A DNA stretch of 8,417 nt from CAYOMP01 sp964405075 (GTDB taxonomy: Bacteria > Bacillota > Clostridia > Lachnospirales > Lachnospiraceae), in NCBI GenBank assembly GCA_964405075.1, contig CAYOMP010000121.1:1-8417 (forward strand), written 5' to 3'. The notes beneath the pieces are model-generated. The model was not told where the DNA came from. It saw nothing but the letters and a program-made list of their open reading frames with translations, and searched no databases. Each line of letters begins with the position of its first letter. The stretch's first letter is position 1. Of this stretch, positions 5,775 to 8,417 are shown in pieces. A program made the translations under genes and the position numbers.

Positions 5775-6631
5775 TACGTTTTATCTAAAATTTGAATCAT
5801 TCTCCTTACTTTTAAAGCTGTAACAATATCAGTTATAACATTAACATCTTTTAAATCCTTGCGAATAATATCTTCAATCTGGTGTAATCGATATCTTAAT
5901 GTATTTTCATGAACAAATAATTTCTGAGCGGTGATTCCCTTATCGCAATTATTTTCGAAATAACATTCTAATGTTTCAAAAAGATGCCCTTCATTATTCT
6001 CGTCATATATCCATAAGTCCTGAAACACGCTACTACAATAGGATTCAAACACAGAAGCCTCATTCAAATCATATAACAGACGCCATATTCCTAAATCCTC
6101 ATAAAACAGTATATTCTCCTCCTGCTTTTTCATAGTTTCAATCATATCATAAGTTCTGATTGCTTCCTGTAATCCAATATGGCAATCTTCCATTTTATCC
6201 TTTATTGTACTTACAGCCATTTTTAAAGTTTTGAATTGATTCTCGATATCATGGTATATTTTCATAATTGCTGCTGCATCTATAAGTTTTTCAGGTAAAA
6301 TACAAATTATTAGTCCTTCCCATATAGTCATAAGCACAATATCATACTTGTCTCTAAGATTACTTGCAATTTTTTCATACAATTCCGGCTTATTTGCTTC
6401 TTCACTTTCTATTAAAATAACCCTATATCGTTTACCATAATCCAATGACGAAATACTCATAAGAAACGACATATCCATACGCTCATATTTTCCGTAAGAA
6501 AACAATAAATACTCTGTGATACCTTTTAATAACATCCTATGATCAACGGCAAAAGACGCCAACTGTGTACTTTTATCTTCGCCTACAGTGTTCAAAATTT
6601 CTTCAAAGATTGAAAGCTCCCTCTTTCTCAT
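5774..6631 (-). CDS. PucR/CdaR-type helix-turn-helix transcriptional regulator
   Basis: A 285-residue DNA-binding protein. The frame is open to 6685, but I start it at the Met at 6631 because GAGGTG (6638-6643) is 8 nt upstream of it, and the longer form would have to begin before the promoter. The C-terminus is the PucR-type HTH: LFETLECYFENN (217-228), then TAQKLFVHENTLRYRLHQIE (234-253), ending near 278. The N-terminal half lacks an obvious purine-catabolism ligand domain. Residues about 68-165 resemble the degenerate GGDEF-like domain of CdaR proteins (RYRVILIES opening, then GLQEAIRTYDMI near 153-164). CdaR/PucR proteins often activate linked genes for small organic or amino acid substrates. 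Here the linked genes are the aminotransferase, PII and permease, transcribed in the same direction after a 162-nt gap. Sensor ligand unknown. Confidence 0.85.
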   Translation of the reverse strand: MRKRELSIFEEILNTVGEDKSTQLASFAVDHRMLLKGITEYLLFSYGKYERMDMSFLMSISSLDYGKRYRVILIESEEANKPELYEKIASNLRDKYDIVLMTIWEGLIICILPEKLIDAAAIMKIYHDIENQFKTLKMAVSTIKDKMEDCHIGLQEAIRTYDMIETMKKQEENILFYEDLGIWRLLYDLNEASVFESYCSSVFQDLWIYDENNEGHLFETLECYFENNCDKGITAQKLFVHENTLRYRLHQIEDIIRKDLKDVNVITDIVTALKVRRMIQILDKT

Positions 6632-6653
6632 TATCATCACCTCAATTATAAAA

Positions 6654-6682
6654 ATTATAGCATACCTATTACTTCTTTTCAG
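6654..6682 (-). promoter_or_regulatory. promoter of the PucR-type regulator, extended -10
   Basis: On the minus strand CTGAAA (6682-6677, four of six -35 matches), 17 nt, then TATAAT (6659-6654), preceded by TG one base away, making an extended -10. Transcription would start near 6647, immediately before the ribosome site, which supports the shorter start of the regulator. Confidence 0.65.
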
Positions 6683-6690
6683 CAACTATA

Positions 6691-6726
6691 GGGAAAAATA
6701 ACAGCCCACATCAAAATGCGGACTGC
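6691..6726 (-). terminator. Rho-independent terminator after the aldo/keto reductase pseudogene
   Basis: On the minus strand GCAGTCCGCA (6726-6717) pairs with TGTGGGCTGT (6710-6701) with three G-U wobbles, a 6-nt loop, and then TATTTTTCCC. The wobbles favour the minus-strand RNA. It separates the pseudogene from the regulator's promoter. Confidence 0.7.
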
Positions 6727-6782
6727 AAACTTTCAAATCTATATTTATCATATTCAGTTAAAAGAAATATAAAACTCTATAT

Positions 6783-7573
6783 CTATTCCCAACTACCTTT
6801 ACATTTTACCCCTGACTTTTCTGCAAGTAATTCCAGATTCGCAATTTCATCAGGTAATAACGTAACCTTAATGCCTGCAGAAAGGGCCTTTGCATGTTCT
6901 GGTTTTGTCAACCCAACTATCGGGATAACTCCTTTGGAAATAGCCCATGCAATAGGAATCTGTGAAACATCTACCTGATATTTTTCTGCCAGCTTTCTTT
7001 CATACTCAATTAATCCTTTTATTTTTTTGAAATTTTTTCTCCCAAAAGAAAAGTTTCTCATTGAAAAAAATGGGAAAGGATTTTTTTCGTCATAGCTTCT
7101 TTAATCTGTGCAATGTTGCAGTTTGACAGACCTATATTTTCTATTTTTCCCTCTCTTATGCCTTTTATCATTTCATTTATATTTTCTTTCAATGAATAAG
7201 GTTTATGTAACCAGTATAAATCTATTTTTTCTATGCCCATTCTGTAGAGACTTCCGCTTATAGCATTTGCAATTTCTCCTGTCTCATATTTTTTATTAGG
7301 CATATGCTTAGTAGAAATCATAGTATCTTTGCTTTCGTTAATGCATTTTCCTAATATTTTTTCAGCATTTCCCATACCATATACTTCAGCCGTATCCCAT
7401 AATGTAAATCCTAAATTGTATGCAGTCAAAAATGTTTCCATTAGCTGTGCTTCGTCGTATGTTTTACCAAAAATCATTTTCGAACCATTTAATCCATTTC
7501 CCCATGCCCAGGTTCCAATCATACAAGGTGGAATCATTTTTCCATTTAATTCCCTATTCATAAATACATCCAT
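6783..7573 (-). pseudogene. aldo/keto reductase, broken by frameshift and internal deletion
   Basis: Two minus-strand frames together make a damaged NAD(P)H-dependent aldo/keto reductase. The first (7573-7058) has the N-terminal barrel: GTWAWG (20-25), the catalytic tetrad Asp60 and Tyr65 in WDTAEVYG, Lys89 in STKH and His123 in WLHKP, then GLSNCNIAQIKEA (148-160). It stops soon after. The second (7061-6783) supplies the C-terminal cofactor-binding end: AEKYQVDVSQIPIAWAISKG, IVGLTKPEHA and a final KGSWE. A normal enzyme has some 60-70 more residues between these parts, including the NxYSLL segment and the following glycine-rich strand and helix, which are missing in all frames. The junction falls in an A/T homopolymer-rich stretch about 7010-7085. 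So this is a deletion as well as a frame change, and not a sequencing slip alone. The true start may be the Met at 7561 (MNRELNGK). Activity is unlikely, though the tetrad is intact. Confidence 0.8.
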
Positions 7574-7593
7574 TTATAAAACTGATAAAAGCA

Positions 7594-7625
7594 TTGACAA
7601 ACATTTAAATATATGTTTAAATGTT
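7594..7625 (+). promoter_or_regulatory. promoter of the methyltransferase gene with overlapping operator palindrome
   Basis: TTGACA (7594-7599) is a perfect -35 hexamer; TTAAAT (7617-7622) is a fair -10 after 17 nt. Between and across them lies a perfect inverted repeat, AACATTTAAA (7600-7609) and TTTAAATGTT (7616-7625), with a 6-bp centre. A dimeric repressor bound here would cover the promoter. On the opposite strand TTGTCA (7600-7595) with TATAAA 16 nt on could drive the reductase pseudogene. Confidence 0.55.
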
Positions 7626-7653
7626 CATATGTTAATTGAATATATGATTAATT

Positions 7654-7665
7654 ATTCATATGAAT
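7654..7665. promoter_or_regulatory. perfect 12-bp palindrome before the methyltransferase ribosome site
   Basis: ATTCATATGAAT is a perfect palindrome just ahead of AGGAGGG (7667-7673). Its core TTCATATG also occurs at 7624-7631, 31 bp upstream, directly after the operator-like repeat. It may be a second binding site for the same regulator, or chance in very AT-rich sequence. Confidence 0.3.
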
Positions 7666-7680
7666 TAGGAGGGAACACAA

Positions 7681-8256
7681 ATGATTTATCAAATACTAGC
7701 TATTTCAATTTTAATAATATTTTATGCATTCTATTTTGCCAAAATTATAATTCAAAAGAGACAGTCTATTAAAACAAATCAGATGGGTACAGGAAATAAG
7801 CCAAAGAAAGTACTACTAATTGAAAGAATTATGAGCATTGCAACAATAATGGCAGTTATCGTTGAGATAATAAGTATTTTTCTGGTAAAAAGATTTTTAA
7901 TGACAGAAATCAGAATTGCAGGAATCGCAATAGGTGTTATTGCTGTGATTTTCTTTGCTTTAGCTACTATAACAATGAAAAACAGTTGGAGGGTTGGAAT
8001 ACCAGAGGAAAAAACAGCTCTAATTACAAACGGTATATACAAATGGAGTAGAAATCCTGCTTTTGTTGGATTCGATTTATTGTATATTTCAATATGCCTT
8101 ATGTTTTTTAATATTCCTTTGATATTAGTATCTGCTTGGGCAACAATAATGTTACATATTCAGATTTTGCAGGAAGAAACACATATGTGCAATACATTTG
8201 GAGACGAATATGAAGAATACAAAAAACACACTTTAAGATACTTTGGAAAAAGATAG
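7681..8256 (+). CDS. isoprenylcysteine carboxyl methyltransferase (ICMT/PEMT)-family membrane methyltransferase
   Basis: A 191-residue integral membrane protein with about five hydrophobic segments (roughly 2-24, 49-69, 78-98, 130-142 and 145-162). The C-terminal half carries the pattern of SAM-dependent membrane methyltransferases of the ICMT/PEMT fold: WRVGIPEEK (103-111), LITNGIYKWSRNPAFVG (114-130, the R-N/H-P core), QEETHM (164-169) and FGDEYEEYKKHTLRYFG (173-189). These line the SAM and substrate sites in the family. Bacterial members are widespread and mostly uncharacterised, and bacteria lack prenylated CaaX proteins, so the acceptor is probably a lipid or small hydrophobic molecule. 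The start at 7681 has AGGAGGG 7 nt upstream. It is divergent from the reductase pseudogene and sits behind an operator-like promoter, so it is likely regulated. Its 3' side is the repeat block at 8284-8414. Confidence 0.82.
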   Translation: MIYQILAISILIIFYAFYFAKIIIQKRQSIKTNQMGTGNKPKKVLLIERIMSIATIMAVIVEIISIFLVKRFLMTEIRIAGIAIGVIAVIFFALATITMKNSWRVGIPEEKTALITNGIYKWSRNPAFVGFDLLYISICLMFFNIPLILVSAWATIMLHIQILQEETHMCNTFGDEYEEYKKHTLRYFGKR

Positions 8257-8283
8257 ATTACAAGCTTTCCATTACAACCAGAA

Positions 8284-8414
8284 CAAAGAATGTGCCTTGG
8301 CACATTCTTGCGCCGCTTTTGCGTCGCATTTTGCGGCATTTATCTACTGCAAAAGCGTGCGCATCTTCGCGGAGCGTTTTATTTGATAGGAAAGAACTTT
8401 CCTATCAAATAAAA
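8284..8414. repeat. nested inverted-repeat block, G+C-rich, probable dispersed intergenic element
   Basis: Three sets of complementarity are packed into about 130 bp. AAGAATGTGCC (8286-8296) faces GGCACATTCTT (8299-8309) with a 2-nt loop. CGCTTTTGC (8314-8322) faces GCAAAAGCG (8349-8357), and GCCGC (8312-8316) can instead pair with GCGGC (8333-8337). An 18-bp perfect repeat, 8377-8394 with 8397-8414, has arms containing ATTTGATAGGAAAG. The central part (8310-8376) is about 38 of 67 G+C by my count, unlike its surroundings. There is no reading frame. The last stem has U before and A after it, the reverse of an intrinsic terminator, though the first stem could slow polymerase after the methyltransferase gene. 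I believe similar blocks recur between genes in Lachnospiraceae, but this is a recollection, not a search. Confidence 0.6.
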
Positions 8415-8417
8415 AAA

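Noticed and set aside
6632..6685. Upstream ATG extending the PucR-type regulator by 18 residues
   Set aside because: The extension would run back through the extended -10 promoter and the ribosome site. GAGGTG is correctly placed for the Met at 6631.
7329..7772. Plus-strand 147-codon frame across the divergent promoter
   Set aside because: It is antisense to the aldo/keto reductase N-terminus, crosses the promoter region and has no ribosome site. It is a shadow frame.
8377..8414. 18-bp perfect hairpin as an intrinsic terminator for the methyltransferase gene
   Set aside because: In either direction the stem is preceded by U/T and followed by A, not by a U-tract, so it does not fit the terminator pattern. 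It was kept as part of a repeat element.

Overview
The window is an AT-rich stretch of a low-GC Gram-positive genome, most likely a gut clostridium of the Lachnospiraceae type. The basis is composition, strong AGGAGG-type ribosome binding sites and the style of the proteins; this is inference, since no marker gene is present.

Layout. Positions 43-207 (-) encode a small two-helix membrane protein. Positions 208-903 hold no intact gene. They contain a decayed GNAT acetyltransferase tail (295-378, -), an unexplained AT-rich stretch, and a 26-codon leader peptide with mutually exclusive RNA pairings (739-844). The leader precedes an MFS efflux protein (904-2187, +) that ends at a clear terminator. 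A four-gene minus-strand block follows, in transcription order: a PucR/CdaR-type regulator (5774-6631), a class III PLP aminotransferase (4271-5611), a PII signal protein (3846-4193) and an APC-family amino acid permease (2412-3830). Next are an aldo/keto reductase pseudogene (6783-7573, -), an AT-rich divergent region with two palindromes, and an ICMT/PEMT-like membrane methyltransferase (7681-8256, +). The window closes with a locally G+C-rich block of nested inverted repeats (8284-8414).

How the genes may work together. The regulator-aminotransferase-PII-permease block looks like an amino-nitrogen uptake and conversion module. The PII protein keeps the nucleotide-binding B- and C-loop motifs. 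Its full-length T-loop is strongly acidic and has Asp where enterobacterial GlnB has the uridylylated Tyr51. The PII gene lies 15 nt upstream of the permease gene, so the permease is the obvious candidate partner. The aminotransferase is flanked by two related hairpins, one in its leader and one in the gap before the PII gene. The upstream one ends in a U-run and the downstream one in a weaker U-rich stretch, and the G-U pairs in both favour the minus-strand transcript. This suggests attenuation or differential expression inside the operon. The MFS gene appears to be under leader-peptide attenuation, as is common for inducible drug-resistance genes. The two broken genes show that the flanks are decaying.
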